64,000 nucleotides of DNA from Acanthosepion esculentum (taxonomy: Eukaryota; Mollusca; Cephalopoda; Sepiida; Sepiidae), in NCBI GenBank assembly GCA_964036315.1, contig OZ038488.1, positions 62,926,754-62,990,753 of the forward strand. Reading direction: 5' to 3'. Shown one piece after another: positions 1 through 12,239 of the stretch. The notes beneath the pieces are model-generated. The model was not told the origin of the DNA. It did not search any database and saw only the letters and a program-made list of their open reading frames with translations. Each line of letters starts with the position of its first letter. Within the stretch, counting starts at the first letter, position 1. Position numbers and translations under genes: made by a program.

Positions 1-115
1 TTCAAGCCGGTTGACGAAAGTAAATAAATATACTGTTTAATAAATAAACTGAGCTTCTACTCTAATATCGACCAAAATTAACGTTTGAATTGAAAAAAAA
101 CCTGTTCGATTAATA
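1..115 (+). repeat. Rep-H dispersed repeat, copy 1
   Basis: The segment with a 'caagccggttgacgaaagta' start, AT-rich middle and 'aattaacgttt' end recurs at 710-790 and 39557-39650. It ends near a (TA)n array in all three places. It is non-coding and of unknown class. Confidence 0.55.
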
Positions 116-141
116 AAAAATCCATTACTTCCTTCTTCATA

Positions 142-207
<66 letters not shown>

Positions 208-208
208 T
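142..208. repeat. (TA)n microsatellite
   Basis: Uninterrupted TA run. The IYIYIY open frames across it on both strands are artefacts of the repeat. Confidence 0.97.
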
Positions 209-515
209 ATAAGAGGATGGCTCAAGTCGTAGTCATGGTTTCTTCTCACGTGATCTTCAGCGGGCTTCTGAAGGTCGCGCAAGTGTGAAACTTGGATTAC
301 GTCTACAGGCATCCTTTCATATGATTTAACGTTGTAAAGCGTTTTTTGCTCGGTCTAGGCAATATAGACTTCGAGGACTTTATTTTATTGAGTAATTACT
401 TTTGCCTTTAGGACTTTTTTTTTCTTACTTTTTTCAGTATTGTCGCGTTTATATGGATAACAGTTTTGGGTTTTGAAAAGTTGTCTGTTGGTTCCATTAA
501 CGGTTTTTGTTTTCC

Positions 516-518
<3 letters not shown>
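209..518. other. Unassigned AT-rich DNA
   Basis: Nothing recognisable between the two (TA)n arrays. Confidence 0.5.

Positions 519-588
<70 letters not shown>
519..588. repeat. (TA)n microsatellite
   Basis: Perfect TA run of about 70 bp. Confidence 0.97.
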
Positions 589-590
<2 letters not shown>

Positions 591-709
591 TGTTAGGAAA
601 TTGATTAAATCCGACAGACTTCTAATAACCAGTATGTTTATTTATATCTATCGGCCTGTGGCGGATGCATATATTTATATGCATATTATATACAAGATTT
701 CTCGAATTT

Positions 710-792
710 TCAGGCCGGTAGATGTAAGTAAATTAATAAAAACAAATCATCTACTCAAATATGAGTATCCATTTAAGAATAACGTTTAAACA
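710..792 (+). repeat. Rep-H dispersed repeat, copy 2
   Basis: Shares 'caggccggta' start and 'aataacgttt' end with the copies at 1 and 39.56 kb. It lies directly before a (TA)n array. Confidence 0.5.
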
Positions 793-802
793 AATGAAGT
801 AG

Positions 803-1689
<887 letters not shown>

Positions 1690-2030
1690 TTCCGTTACGG
1701 TGGTGTAATGGATAACGGCTCGGACTGAGGATTCGGAGAGCCGAGTTCGAATTCCAGTCAAATGAATTACGTTCACTTACGTGTTAATAGTCTTGGAAAA
1801 AGCATGAATTCTTTTCTCCTCCCCACCCTGTTATGGGAAAACAGATGGGTAGACCCGGTTCTATAGCTTTGAATGGCAAGTGGTCTGCCACAGAAAGAAA
1901 TAGCAACCAACTCCGGGGTAAAATCTGACTCGTCAGTCATGTATCGAAAGATACGTGATTGCCTAAGCGTGTATCACGTATGGCACATAACTAACTGATA
2001 CTTACCGATCCGACCTCGTAGACTTATTTT
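1690..2030 (+). mobile_element. SINE-A copy 1 (tRNA-derived)
   Basis: A tRNA-like head (ggtggtgtaatggataacgg, then a B-box-like GTTCGAATTCC at about 1744-1754) is followed by a body found many times in this window. The shared body includes 'ttcacttacg', 'cccggttcta', 'ctgccacagaaagaaatagc' and a tail with the small hairpin 'catgtatcgaaagatacgtg'. The head supplies an internal RNA polymerase III promoter (A and B boxes). Other copies are at 4.9, 6.4, 12.3, 18.8, 22.4, 23.6, 27.1, 33.1, 46.2, 49.8, 58.9 and 61.6 kb. This is the most complete plus-strand copy. Confidence 0.8.
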
Positions 2031-3180
2031 TTTCCTTAATATTACTTTATTTCAGTGTGAAAACCTGTATACTCTTTTGTACTAAGTACAATTGCCGACA
2101 GGATTAATTTAATTTACCTCAATTCACGGCCCTAGCACAGTCCTTATTTGGTATGAGACGCTTATTGTTTTTCCACGTTTATTAAAATTATATATAAATT
2201 GCTGATGCTGGGTTTATTTGAACCAGTGCACTCATTTTGTAAGTTTAAGATTACTTAGTTCCAATTTATTAATCTTAGTTATAATTTTGCGGCAGTATCT
2301 TAAGAAAGCTGTAAAGGCAATAAATATGGGCAGATAACTCTCAATACCTCAGTTGGGATATTAATCGGATGAGCATTGTCAAGTAATATTATTTTCAAGA
2401 GAAATGAGATAAGCCATCTTATGAGATAATTTGATTACATTTGAAAATCTATCACAGTCTCTTCATATATATCAACGAGTTATATTTTACTTCAATTTCA
2501 GACACATCTCTCACAGGCACCAATGAGAGAGATAAGCGTAAAATAAAGCTACTGGTCATAATAAAATGAATGACGATAATTGCCAGAATGATCTACTGAA
2601 TATAATGATAGTGCTTCATCTAAAACGCCTTAAAATGAGATATTTTCGTTTCTTTTAAGGAAAGATAACATTTTCATACAAATCATTACTGCTCGCGTTA
2701 GTTTGATCCGCACATTGAGTTCTACAATTCTGTGGGTCATTATGTGTTCACATTTGAATGTTGTCCGTGTGGGTAGGTAATAGGATAATTATTTTATCGG
2801 AAACTTTGGGAATAAAACGAACTTACACAAGGTTTTAAAATAAATAATATATTTTTATTTATTTTCTTTAACGTGATGAGCGAATATTTGCTGTTCGGCG
2901 TAGCAAAAATTCGTTAACAAAGGAGATATTGATAGCAGTCTGGAGAAGTGGCAAGAGTGTAGTTGCTTTTATTCTTCAGTCGTTCTATAGGCCGCTCTTA
3001 CTATAAAAACTTTACGAGTACGCTGTCGATTACTGCCTTTTGCGATTTTTTTCTTTGTTTTCCCTTTCTTATATATTATTATTAATATTATTAATTATTA
3101 TTAATAATATTTTTTTAGTTTTCTATTTGACATTTCCTTTGGCCAACTGGCAGTCTTTCTGTTTGGATTTTGTGGTATGT
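2031..3180. other. Unassigned AT-rich intergenic DNA
   Basis: No gene, RNA or repeat family recognised. One short TA/TTA-rich patch lies near 3070-3110. Confidence 0.5.
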
Positions 3181-3181
3181 A

Positions 3182-3760
3182 CGGGGCACGATCAATAAAC
3201 TGTCGTCTAAATTACGCAGAAATTAAAATAACACAGACATCTCATTTTAAGATATATTTACCAAAAGTACATAAAAATATCTTGAATTACTAAGGAGTAA
3301 ATTTATTCAATAAAATCGCCATTGACTTCAATCACGGCCTCCCGACGACTTCGGAATCGCCTGCATCTCTTCTGGACGGTCTCCTTGTTGAATACTGCCA
3401 TCATTCTTGCCTTCAATTCATCTTTGGTGTTACAAGGAGTTTTGTCTGTCTCTCGCTCAACTGCGCCGCATACATAATAATCAATGGAGCTGTAGTCTGG
3501 GGAGTTAGGTGGTCAGATGTAAGAGGTGATGTGGTCGCAGAAATTTTCTGACAGCCATGACTGGGTTTCCCTGCTAGTGTGGCATGGTACAGAGTTCTGG
3601 TGCCAGATATAGAGTCCAGCAGCCACTCTCTCGACCCATAGCATCACTACGCCCTCAAAGCGCTGGATGTAGGTCTCTCTGTTGAATTGAGGCCCTGTGA
3701 GAAGATGAATGGAGGCATAACGTCACCATCACTTGTGATCACTACAAACACCTTCGTAAT
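3182..3760 (-). pseudogene. Mariner (M1 family) transposase remnant, copy a
   Basis: The minus strand encodes the C-terminal half of a mariner transposase with stops and frameshifts. Readable pieces in order are TSDGDVMPPFIF, CHTSRETQSWLSENF, PPNSPDYSSIDYY and DELKARMMAVFNKETV, ending in EVNGDFIE and a stop. The catalytic core had the PPNSPD...DYYVWG block typical of DD34D mariners; here the aspartate after LNP/PLD is altered. The low-coordinate edge resembles the inverted-repeat end seen in copies at 36.4 and 58.0 kb. Inactive. Confidence 0.8.
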
Positions 3761-4184
3761 CATTAGAATGATCCAACTTTTTCTGCATTCTCTGCAATGT
3801 CCTCACTCTGAAATGATTGTATTTGGGGCTTCCGGCGCTAACAGCAGGCCGTTTCCAAATTTCTGGCGAAGTGAATTGCATCATGGTGATCTTTTTTCTC
3901 GCAGAGGGTGCCCAACTGATCCTAATATACTGCGCAGTCAACAAAATCAAAAGACTTGCGAAGAATTGTAGTTTCACTGTACAAAGTTTAGTATTTTTTA
4001 AAGTAAAAGATAAAACTTCAGTAATTACAGTGCATTTGCTTTTAGTTTGCAGTCTATCTCCAGGCTCAAATTTTGACTCGTCTCTCCAGAATAGACTTTG
4101 CTAAATTATAAATATTTTGTACGAGACACATTATATTTTGTTTTCACTGTTAACTCCTCAGTAGAATTTCTGAGATTACCAAAA

Positions 4185-4385
4185 GGGATGGAGTTTTGAT
4201 TCAGCTCAAGGGAATCACAAAAAAAAGAATATCATTCAATTTTGCAAAGACCTCTTATACCATCTGGCTTACGCATAATTGGAAAACAAATCACCTTTCA
4301 ACAAGACAACGATCCAAAACATTCATATTATACCACAGACAAAAGGTTTGGGGAAAACCTGCATTGCTTAAAAAAAAACACCTTT
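4185..4385 (+). pseudogene. Tc1-type transposase fragment
   Basis: One frame reads PLIPSGLRIIGKQITFQQDN followed by DPKHS, the second-aspartate region (FQQDNDPKH) of Tc1-family DDE transposases. The same stretch appears in opposite orientation about 400 bp downstream, so the two fragments form an inverted pair. The frame soon degrades. Confidence 0.7.
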
Positions 4386-4519
4386 AAATAGGATAATTTT
4401 GTATTTCTATAGACTAAAAGATAATCCTTCAGTAATTAGAGTATATTAGCTTTTATTCCGATAAAAATAGGCACTTCACAATAAAACATTATAACAAAGC
4501 AGCATCATCTTTTGATTTC

Positions 4520-4875
4520 GTTAATAAAACCACCACTTGCCTTAATTGCTGCTTTACATTCTTTCCAACAAATTAAAAAAAAATAGTAGATGACAGACCT
4601 TCAAAACCATTACTGAGAAAGCTCACTCTCACACTTCTGGTATTCTCTTCGAACTCTGTTATCCAATTCATTCTATATTACTTCAATGGGAGAGAAGTCA
4701 AGAGATTGTGGCGGTAAAATCATCATTTTCAATATTTTATTCCTTATTTGACTTTTGGTAAATTGACATAATTTAGATGAATATTTTGGATCGTTGTCTT
4801 GCTGAAAGGTGATTTGTTTTCCAATTATGAGTAAGCCAGATTGTACAACTTGTTTTTCTTTTGTGATTCCATTGA
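4520..4875 (-). pseudogene. Tc1-type transposase C-terminal fragment
   Basis: The minus-strand frame reads IGKQITFQQDNDPKYSSKLC and, further on, PPQSLDFSPIEVI. These match the FQQDNDPKHTS block and the WP.QSPDLNPIE block of Tc1 transposases, and contain the second D and the final E of the DDE triad. A 94-codon frame (4673-4957) continues upstream into SINE-A sequence, so its first 28 or so residues are SINE-encoded. Confidence 0.75.
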
Positions 4876-5042
4876 CCAGAACCCGGTCTGTCCTGCTATT
4901 TATCCATAGCTGGGGAGAGAAGAAGAGGATTAATATCTTCTCCAAGAGTATTAGCACGTGAGTGAATGTAATGGATCTGAATGAAATTCAAACTCGGCTG
5001 TACGATTTCTCAAACCGAACAGCTATCCATTAGTCCACCGTG
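4862..5042 (-). mobile_element. SINE-A copy 2
   Basis: Reverse complement of the SINE-A head and middle ('agaacccggtctgtcctgct' ... 'gtattagcacgtgagtg' ... 'caaactcggctg'). It abuts the Tc1 fragment, apparently inserted into it. Confidence 0.75.
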
Positions 5043-5535
5043 CTTCTTATCAATATACTTTTGTATAATTTATAAAACATAGGTATACTACCTTAAATGT
5101 ATGATAAATATGACTAATACAGAAGTCAATGTATAATACGAGGTCACATCAGATGCAAATGGTGGTTGATTTTGAGTATTAAAAAGGTATTGGATATTCT
5201 TCAAGTATTGGTTTTATGGAGAGTGGTGCTATAAAGAAATGTGTATTTATTGCATGTTGATTATTTATTAATATCCCTCATAGATATTTCCTCCATAATA
5301 GTTTTTTTAATAAGGTTGCATTTTTAAATCAAAATTATTGTCTTTCTTGTTTTAATGTGACATTAAGGAAGTTAATGGATTATCCCAACAGAGAGCTCTT
5401 CTATATTTATAAAAATCGCCCTTTAGGTTTCTACTTGTCATGCTTGTATATTTGTTATCGCATTACAGGTAGTCTCTTTTATATCCCAGCTTCAAATGCA
5501 TTGTTGATTCTATATTTTTTGCTGACTAAAAGTTC
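5043..5535. other. Unassigned AT-rich DNA
   Basis: No recognised feature. The 62-codon frame at 5357-5545 has no family resemblance that I can see. Confidence 0.45.
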
Positions 5536-5539
5536 ATTG

Positions 5540-5640
5540 TCTTAGTTTCCCAACCTGGGCGATATCACCTACCGCTGGGCGTTTTCAATTGTTCAGTGGG
5601 CGATGAGCAACTGAATAGTAAATGTTGGAGAATTGGAAAT
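5540..5640 (+). mobile_element. Possible hAT transposon end
   Basis: 'gtttcccaacctgggcga' followed by 'ccgctgggcg' and 'cagtgggcgat' resembles the CAGTGGTTCCCAACCTGGG-type terminus of hAT elements. No matching opposite end or 8-bp duplication was found, so this is tentative. Confidence 0.3.
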
Positions 5641-6329
5641 TTTGATGGTTGATTTTGAATATCAAAAAGTTATTTAAACATATGCTAACCGAAAACAAAA
5701 TATTAAAAGCAGATATGCAAAGAACCTGTATAAAAGAAAACAGTAGATAATCCGGGATATCTGGGTCACATTTCTATCTATCATTAACATTCAAACTGTT
5801 CTTCCGCTAAAATCTTTTTTCGCATATAAATCAGATGAGGAAAAACCAAGAATAACAAAAAAATTCCATTATTTTTTATTAGTTGCTAGTAGCGTATATT
5901 CTTTCTAATTTTTATAATTATAAAATAAAATCGTTTACTTCTTGCAACGCTGACCCTAACCATAAAACTAAATTGTATACAGAGTTTTTAATTGTTAACA
6001 TTACTTTTGTTTGTTCTTTAATACGGTCGCAGAAGTCGCCGCCTCCTAATCAGCGCTGTTTGTAACTTCCCTTTCGTATTTTTATGACGTTATAAAGTCT
6101 GTTCATGAACCAGTAACAAGCTTTTACCAAACAATTATGATAAGGTTTTGAATATTTACTGAAACGATGGGTGTTGAAAAGTTTTTCCATGTGGAAGCCG
6201 ACGATGACGCAAAAAGGTTTTATCTTTAGTGGAAGGCATACAATTGCCTTCAAAATATAATTATTTGAAGTCATAAAATTGTGTTCAAAATATTTACAGT
6301 TCGGCAGTCAGCTATGTTCCATATGTTAT
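5641..6329. other. Unassigned AT-rich DNA
   Basis: No recognised gene or repeat. Confidence 0.45.
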
Positions 6330-6612
6330 ACCCGCTTAGGCGATCATGTATCGAAAGATACATGACTGACGGTTCAGATTCTTTCGGGCAGTAGATTGCC
6401 ATTTCTTTCTGCGGTAGACCAGCTGCCATCCAAGGCAAAAGAACCCGGTCTGTCCTGCTATTTACCCATAGCTGTGAGAAGAAGAAGAGGATTCATACTT
6501 TTCCCAAGGGTATTAGCACGTAAGTGAATGTAATAGATTTGACTGTAATTCGAACTCGGCTCTTCGATTCCGTAATCCGGGCCGCTATTCACCGTACAAT
6601 AGAAGTTGATAT
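6330..6612 (-). mobile_element. SINE-A copy 3, near full length
   Basis: In reverse orientation it has the hairpin tail ('catgtatcgaaagatacatg', 6347-6366), the 'tttctttctgcggtagacca' middle, 'aacccggtctgtcctgc', the 'gcacgtaagtgaatgtaat' segment and the tRNA-like head with B box near 6548-6560. It is the clearest minus-strand copy. Confidence 0.8.
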
Positions 6613-7748
6613 GGCGTTAAACAATATCAACCAACCAACTGTAAAAACAGAATAACATATGCCATATATTTAATACTTCAAAGCTCCCAACAAAATTAAA
6701 TTTCGGCAGTAAATGATCCATGAGGATATGCCGTTAAACACACAAATCTGTCAAGCAGTCTGGATTTCTGGATGTCTCCCCTATAGGTTTGAACATATTC
6801 TGTCTTTCAGATTCCAACGTATTGTTGATTCTATATTTTATTGTGAGTAAAACTTTGATGTGTGTGTCTGTGTGTCGGGGGGGGGTGAGTTGAAAAGTGC
6901 TTTTGAATGCAGATGCGGACTTGTGTTGCGGAAGAAACGTGTCCGCAGCCAGTCTAATGAGGCAAAGAAAATAGTTTTTTTTATTTTACATAATATTTAT
7001 ATTTCCGTATAAGCTTTTTTTTATCTGCTAATGAATTAAATCCATTGGTGGATCAAGATTTGTTTAAACTTCCGTTAATCATCCGTGTCACGCAGTGAAA
7101 TTTTTACATTCATATATCAGTATGTTTTTTCGTGGAAAGACTGACTAACCTTCTCTACACTTATTATTGAAACACGGAATCTGGTATGAGTAGAACGTCT
7201 GTTCATGGAACAGTTGAAAAAAGTAGGTCACAAAGGCGGAGCTTTTTAGTCGTCTTCTTGTCGCTTTGAACTACTTCTCAATCTTTGTTCTCATGTGATT
7301 AAACCCGTCTTTACTCAAACATTTTTTTCAATGTTTCCCTTACTGCCATAATAACTAACAACTATGAGCGTTGTACGAACTTCATCACGAATATATAAAT
7401 AATCGTATTTAGAATTGATCCAAACATGTTTTTATTCCACCGACATTGTTTATCTTTTTAATTATTTTCATATTTTTTAATTTACGAATGAGTTGTTGCA
7501 TGTTGGAATTAAAATCATGAGCAAACCGTCTAAAACTTATTGTTTTAGCTGCTTTGTCAAATCTATTCGATTCTCTCAGTCATTATCAAGAACTAGGTGT
7601 TGTCAGTAGGGTAAACAAGATTTTTAAAAACTAAATTCTTGTATTTTTAAATCGCTGAAATTGGAATCAGTTCAACATGATATTATATGTAACGGCTAAA
7701 CGTAAAAAGCACGCGTCGAATATTATAGGTTGAACTGAACAACATTTT

Positions 7749-7750
<2 letters not shown>
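6613..7750. other. Unassigned AT-rich DNA
   Basis: No gene or repeat family recognised. A G9 run lies near 6878-6886. Confidence 0.45.

Positions 7751-7819
<69 letters not shown>
7751..7819. repeat. (TA)n microsatellite
   Basis: TA run of about 60 bp with one 'ca' interruption near its left end. Confidence 0.95.
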
Positions 7820-7821
<2 letters not shown>

Positions 7822-7980
7822 TATCTGAATAAAAATTGGCACGCACACGCTTGTGAACTTACACATAAACATATGTAAGACTGGATGAAATTTTCTTTTA
7901 CGTCAGTATTTTCGCTATATATTGTTATTCCAAGCATATTCCTCTAATTGATTAATGCAAGGATAAAATTATTGTTAGTA

Positions 7981-8272
7981 TTAAATAAAGAGCTTATATT
8001 TATAATTTAAATTTCCGTCATTATTACACATACATATGATATTACTTTCTTTCTGCGGTTCTGCTCTTTGCTTTCGGTCTGATAATGACAGCCTTGAACC
8101 CGTCATTGAATATCTACCCTCATCACTAGGATTTTGTTTTTCTTCAATATTGAACTTACTTGTAAGCCCTGAAATAATCTCCATTAAAAGCCAGACAACT
8201 GAGGCTGCAAAGAAAACATATTTAACTCCAAGCCAATGCCAGACATCCCTATCGTCACATCTAATCGAGACA
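7981..8272 (-). CDS. Candidate terminal exon of an unknown membrane protein
   Basis: This is the only frame in the window that looks like host coding sequence. A good 3' splice site lies just upstream on the minus strand (pyrimidine-rich tract then TTGTAG, ending at 8273). The frame runs about 97 residues to a TAA at 7981. It contains a hydrophobic segment YVFFAASVVWLLMEII, preceded by acidic/aromatic DDRDVWHWLG and followed by a charged, serine-rich tail (NPSDEGRYSMTGSRLSLSDR) like a cytoplasmic terminus. A GTAAGT donor-like site lies inside the frame at about 8160, so it might instead be a shorter internal exon. I do not recognise the family, and no neighbouring exon was found within the window. 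Confidence 0.35.
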
Positions 8273-8329
8273 CTACAAGAAGGGATGGACAGAGCTATCA
8301 TGGTGGATGAACAAGCGAACGGTTGAAAG

Positions 8330-9300
8330 CGTAAACAAAGAGATTTTCCTTGTTAAAAGCACGGAATGGAAAACGAGTCTATTGTCAAATTGGAATCAAA
8401 CAATTGATAGTAAAATGATGCAGAAACGTTGATATTTTTTTTATTCTTTGAATAGGATGGGTTGAAATTCTGGTTTGGCATGCTGTAAAAATAATGTAAA
8501 ACGCGATAAAGAAATAGTTGAATGTGACAAAAAACTGTATATTTTTTTATCTATAAAGGTTATACCTGTATTCTTCAAGGACAAGATATTTGAATGGAAA
8601 AGTTTATTTATTTTTTAAGTGAAGCTGAGATGTAAATTATGTTTTATTTAACTTTTATATTTTCCCTTCCCATTTTTCTTCATTCTACGTGTATTGCTTA
8701 GTTCAGCGATACGAATCAGGTTGCATCAGAAATTTCCCAAACTCTGCCTGCTGGGAACTTATCGTTAAAATTCGCTTGTGTTTACAGCTCGTTTGACAAT
8801 ATAATTTACTATCTATAGTTTTGTAGTTATGAATCTTGAAGTTTGTAACGTTGGGTTTGGAACATCTTCACGATAGCTTACAAATTCCAGCATCTCATTT
8901 TAGCTTGACAGATCTACTACGGAGTCTCTCAAAAAGATTCGTCAGGCTTTTGACGAATATTCTGTTGGTGTGGAACTGGTTTTAAGTGACATTTCAAGGC
9001 CGGTCGAGTGACGGCTCAAAATAATAAGCGTCTAGCTGGACTAATTCCTAACAGGAAAAGATGGAAAACATCTTTGAATTAATTCATCTGGGCATCCTCA
9101 TATAAAAGGCTAATGTGATTGCCTCAGCCACCGCTTATAACTTTGAGACACAAAATAAATACGCCAAAAATAACGACAATAAACTGGATTTCAGATTTAA
9201 GAAACAATCTAGTTTACTTTGATATTCAATTAAATAATGCGGCGAAAGCTCGGCTTCTAGAACAAGTTAATGAGATTACTTTTTTTTATTTTACAATATT
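8330..9300. other. Unassigned AT-rich DNA
   Basis: No recognisable feature. The short open frame at 9119-9307 looks random. Confidence 0.45.
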
Positions 9301-9588
9301 GTTGTAACCTAAGGAAGGTTACTGAATAGTATAATTACACGAAGGTTGTTAATGAACGATAATACTTAGGACAAGAACAACACATATAAGATTCGCCAGC
9401 GGCGCGTAGAAGAAGTAGTCAACTGCTAGAAGTGAGTCAAGTGAATTCTACAATGAATCTCCAACTGCAGGATATCTACGAAGCGCCCCACACGGTCAGA
9501 TGTGGCACAAGGTCGAATTTAATGTGGGGTATCCGAGCTCGTAGGCTTGGCCCAAAATTCCCCGTAAACCCCATACTCCAAGCCGGGG

Positions 9589-9600
<12 letters not shown>
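9301..9600 (+). mobile_element. Element T, copy 1 (composite repeat)
   Basis: It starts with 'gttgtaacctaaggaaggtt', continues through 'aatgaacgataatactt' and 'caactgctagaagtgagtca', and reaches one copy of the core unit ('gtcagatgtggcacaaggtc', 'aatttaatgtgggg'). The same order occurs at 18952-19600, with the core unit there repeated in tandem. It ends in a (TA)n array. Class unknown. The layout (unique 5' part plus internal tandem core) resembles non-autonomous Helitron-like 'pearl' elements of bivalves, which is inference. Confidence 0.6.

Positions 9601-9661
<61 letters not shown>
9595..9661. repeat. (TA)n microsatellite
   Basis: TA run. Immediately right of it is the palindrome 'ggttatatatataacc'. 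Confidence 0.97.
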
Positions 9662-9663
<2 letters not shown>

Positions 9664-9829
9664 GTTATATATATAACCAAGGGAAACGGCGGCATGTGCT
9701 TGTAAACCGTAGCATGTGCTGGAGGAGGCAGATTTAACCTCAGCACGGCCCCCTTCGCCCGAAATAAAAAAAATCATCCGCTCTGTTTCACTCCTGTAAA
9801 ATCGACTGGTGGACTGTCACTTTTGTCAT

Positions 9830-9880
9830 TATATGGAGTGATGCCACCAAGGGGAGATAATCGCCCTTTTTACCCATTCA
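9830..9880 (-). repeat. Rep-E fragment
   Basis: 'accaaggggagataatcgcc' is the reverse complement of the start of Rep-E at 45.14 and 56.87 kb ('attatctccctttggt'). Confidence 0.45.
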
Positions 9881-10099
9881 ATATGATAGTAATGGTAGAT
9901 AAACAGTCCGAATGGACGTTCATTCTCAGTAACGGGAAACACAAGGAATAAGAATTATGTTTCCCAGTGCATGAAGGTCATAGCTGTAAAGGTCTGAGCT
10001 GGTGGTACTCATGCTTGTTCGCTAAAACGTTTGGTATAGAAATGATGATAGAGTAGCGGGAACCTTACATCTTTAGGCGTGTGGGATAGTGGATACAGA

Positions 10100-10380
10100 G
10101 TGGAAAATATCTAATCACTCGCAAGGCACCTATGACACTTTCGAATTCTATCAGGACTAGAAAGTGAGGAGTGGATAGCTTTAGACCAGATATGAGAGCA
10201 GTACACCATTTTACTTCTGATTTGTCCCTGGTAAAAATTAAAGTTTAACAGGTGAAAGCAGATACTTACTGGAGCAGTAAAAGGAACCGAACCTTTTCCC
10301 AACTTCTTTCGCGATGCGTCGTATATATGAGTTCCATTTGAGATCTGGGGTAAACCTGAGTCCAATCGAGCAAAGAACAA
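10100..10380 (-). pseudogene. LINE reverse transcriptase C-terminal fragment
   Basis: The minus frame ends in FNFYQGQIRSKMVYCSHIWS followed by KAIHSSLSSPDRIRKC. This matches the region after the RT thumb in CR1/jockey-type LINEs, where a YKAQIRPKMEYCSHLW...LLDRVQ-like block is usual. It is 5' truncated and has no endonuclease or catalytic RT motifs. Confidence 0.65.
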
Positions 10381-10569
10381 CCACTTATCATGATAGTGGA
10401 AATCCAGATTTTATCCGATAATGGTGGAATGTTACTAGTTTTGTTTTGTAGGTATAGACTAGAAATAACTTCCTATCGCAGCTTTAGACGTAATTACTTT
10501 CTGGGCGTGTTTTCAATACTTACGATAAAATAACCAATAACTTTTACGTTCTAATAGTTTTTTTTATAT

Positions 10570-11110
10570 ATATAATTTCTCCCCAAGCAAGGCAATAAAG
10601 TCACTACAACGCAAGGGGTCACTGAGTGTTATAGAATATGAGAAAAATCTACTAAGTATAGAGGACAATAAAAGAATAAGAATTAAGAAGACGGAAGAAA
10701 AGGATTGGTATTGCATTTAAATTTTATAAGATCAAATTTCATTGGGAATCAAGAAACAGGGAGAGAGATCCACAAGCGAGAATTGCGATAGAAGAAAATG
10801 TTATCATAGAACTTAAGATTATGTCAAGTCATTTCAACTGTAAAAGAATGAAACTTTACCACCAATCTAGTACTGCTCTTAAATTAATAAAATCTAGGTA
10901 GATAGGGGAAAGCTCATCAGAACAATTACCGTGAAAGTATTTATAGAAAAGGCAGAGGGAATTTACATTACGGCGATGGGAAAAGGACTGAAGCCAAGAT
11001 GCCCGGTCAGGACCAATAACATTGCAAATTCTTATTTAGATTTTATCAAGAATTTCTAAATACATAGCAGAAAAACCAAACCAGTTGTGACTGCAATATT
11101 CAAAGAAAGG
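10570..11110 (-). pseudogene. LINE 3' end (CR1/jockey-like), tail copy
   Basis: Aligns in order with 31840-32340, 47395-47990 and 48480-48970. Shared blocks on the plus strand are 'aagcaaggcaataaagtca', 'aggcagagggaatttacatt', 'aataacattgcaaat' and 'gattttatcaagaat'. In the LINE sense (minus) this is the C-terminal RT tail plus 3' UTR. All copies are 5' truncated, as expected from target-primed reverse transcription. Confidence 0.65.
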
Positions 11111-11796
11111 ACAAATGACATGCTTATAAATATATAAGATAGTATGTTTCTTCGCAGATTACTTATTAACTGAGTGGGTATATTTCGCATTGATTTTACC
11201 TTTTCAAACAGGTTTAGGTCTTACCCACATCAGGCAAAAAATGAGCTCTTCAGTGGCAGAAGCGGCAATAAATATTCGTTCTGTCTAACGAAATGAAGTT
11301 TTTTGTGTCCTGAATTTCCAACGAAGATATTTTTTTCTAGTTTCGATCAGGATATGTTCTCTCTCGATTTCCTCGATTGAGACGAGTAAGTTTTTTTCAA
11401 TATTGAGATTCAGCAAGCTGTAATGGGAAAAAATCCTAAGCAAAGGGGACGAGAATGAGCAAAACATAACACTTCAATAAAAGTAACACGTTGTCCAGAA
11501 AACACTCTCAAGGATTTGGGAAAGTGTCTGAAATTGTCCAAAGACTCCCTAATCATATAACTGCTTCTGTTCTCAATCAAATGGTCGATTTCTGTTCTTT
11601 ATTGTCAAAAATGTTATTCTTTACGTGTGGTCGAGTATGGATGGTGTCGTCTGAAGAGGTAAATCAAATCGAAAAAGTTCATATGAAATATTCGAATTGT
11701 ACAAATATTTGCAGAAAAGGTGCTATCATTGCTTATTAGACGTTTTTATCTCAACCCGTTAATGCTATATAACATATTGCTCGAGTCACTTATAAA
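11111..11796. other. Unassigned DNA beside the LINE tail
   Basis: No clear feature. Short open frames at 11285-11467 and 11491-11739 have no recognisable homology. Confidence 0.4.
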
Positions 11797-11798
11797 TA

Positions 11799-12005
11799 CA
11801 GTGTAACCCGGATATAAGAGAGTTGTCGGGACCGGAGAAGAAGTATCTTATATCCGGGGTTTCTCTTATATCCGGGTTTGGTCTATTTTATATACATTAA
11901 CACAGGCTCTAATTTGGGACCAGAGAAAATCTCTCTTATATCCGGCTTTCTCTTATATCCGGCTTTCTCTTATATCCGGCTTTCTCTTATATCCGGGTTA
12001 CACTG
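11799..12005. mobile_element. Pogo/Tigger-like MITE, copy 1
   Basis: A 207-bp element with terminal inverted repeats CAGTGTAACCCGG ... CCGGGTTACACTG, flanked on both sides by TA (11797-11798 and 12006-12007). CAGT-type ends with TA target duplication fit pogo/Tigger elements. Inside, near-identical 'tcttatatccgg' units repeat four times toward the right end. No transposase is encoded. A second copy is at 20378. Confidence 0.85.
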
Positions 12006-12239
12006 TATTATTGCATTAACTCTATATTTGCCTCATCCGCTTACTCCCCTGACCTCGATTTATCTTTCATCTTAGCAAATCATTGCATTATTTTTAGAGA
12101 GAAGAGAGTTCATTAATTGAAAAGAGCTTAAAACTGATATTTGGTTGATTGATTTATATTTTACGACTTATCAACCTTTTTTCCAATTATTTAACGACAG
12201 AAAATATTTTTAAATTAAAAGATTTTGGGGGTGATACTA

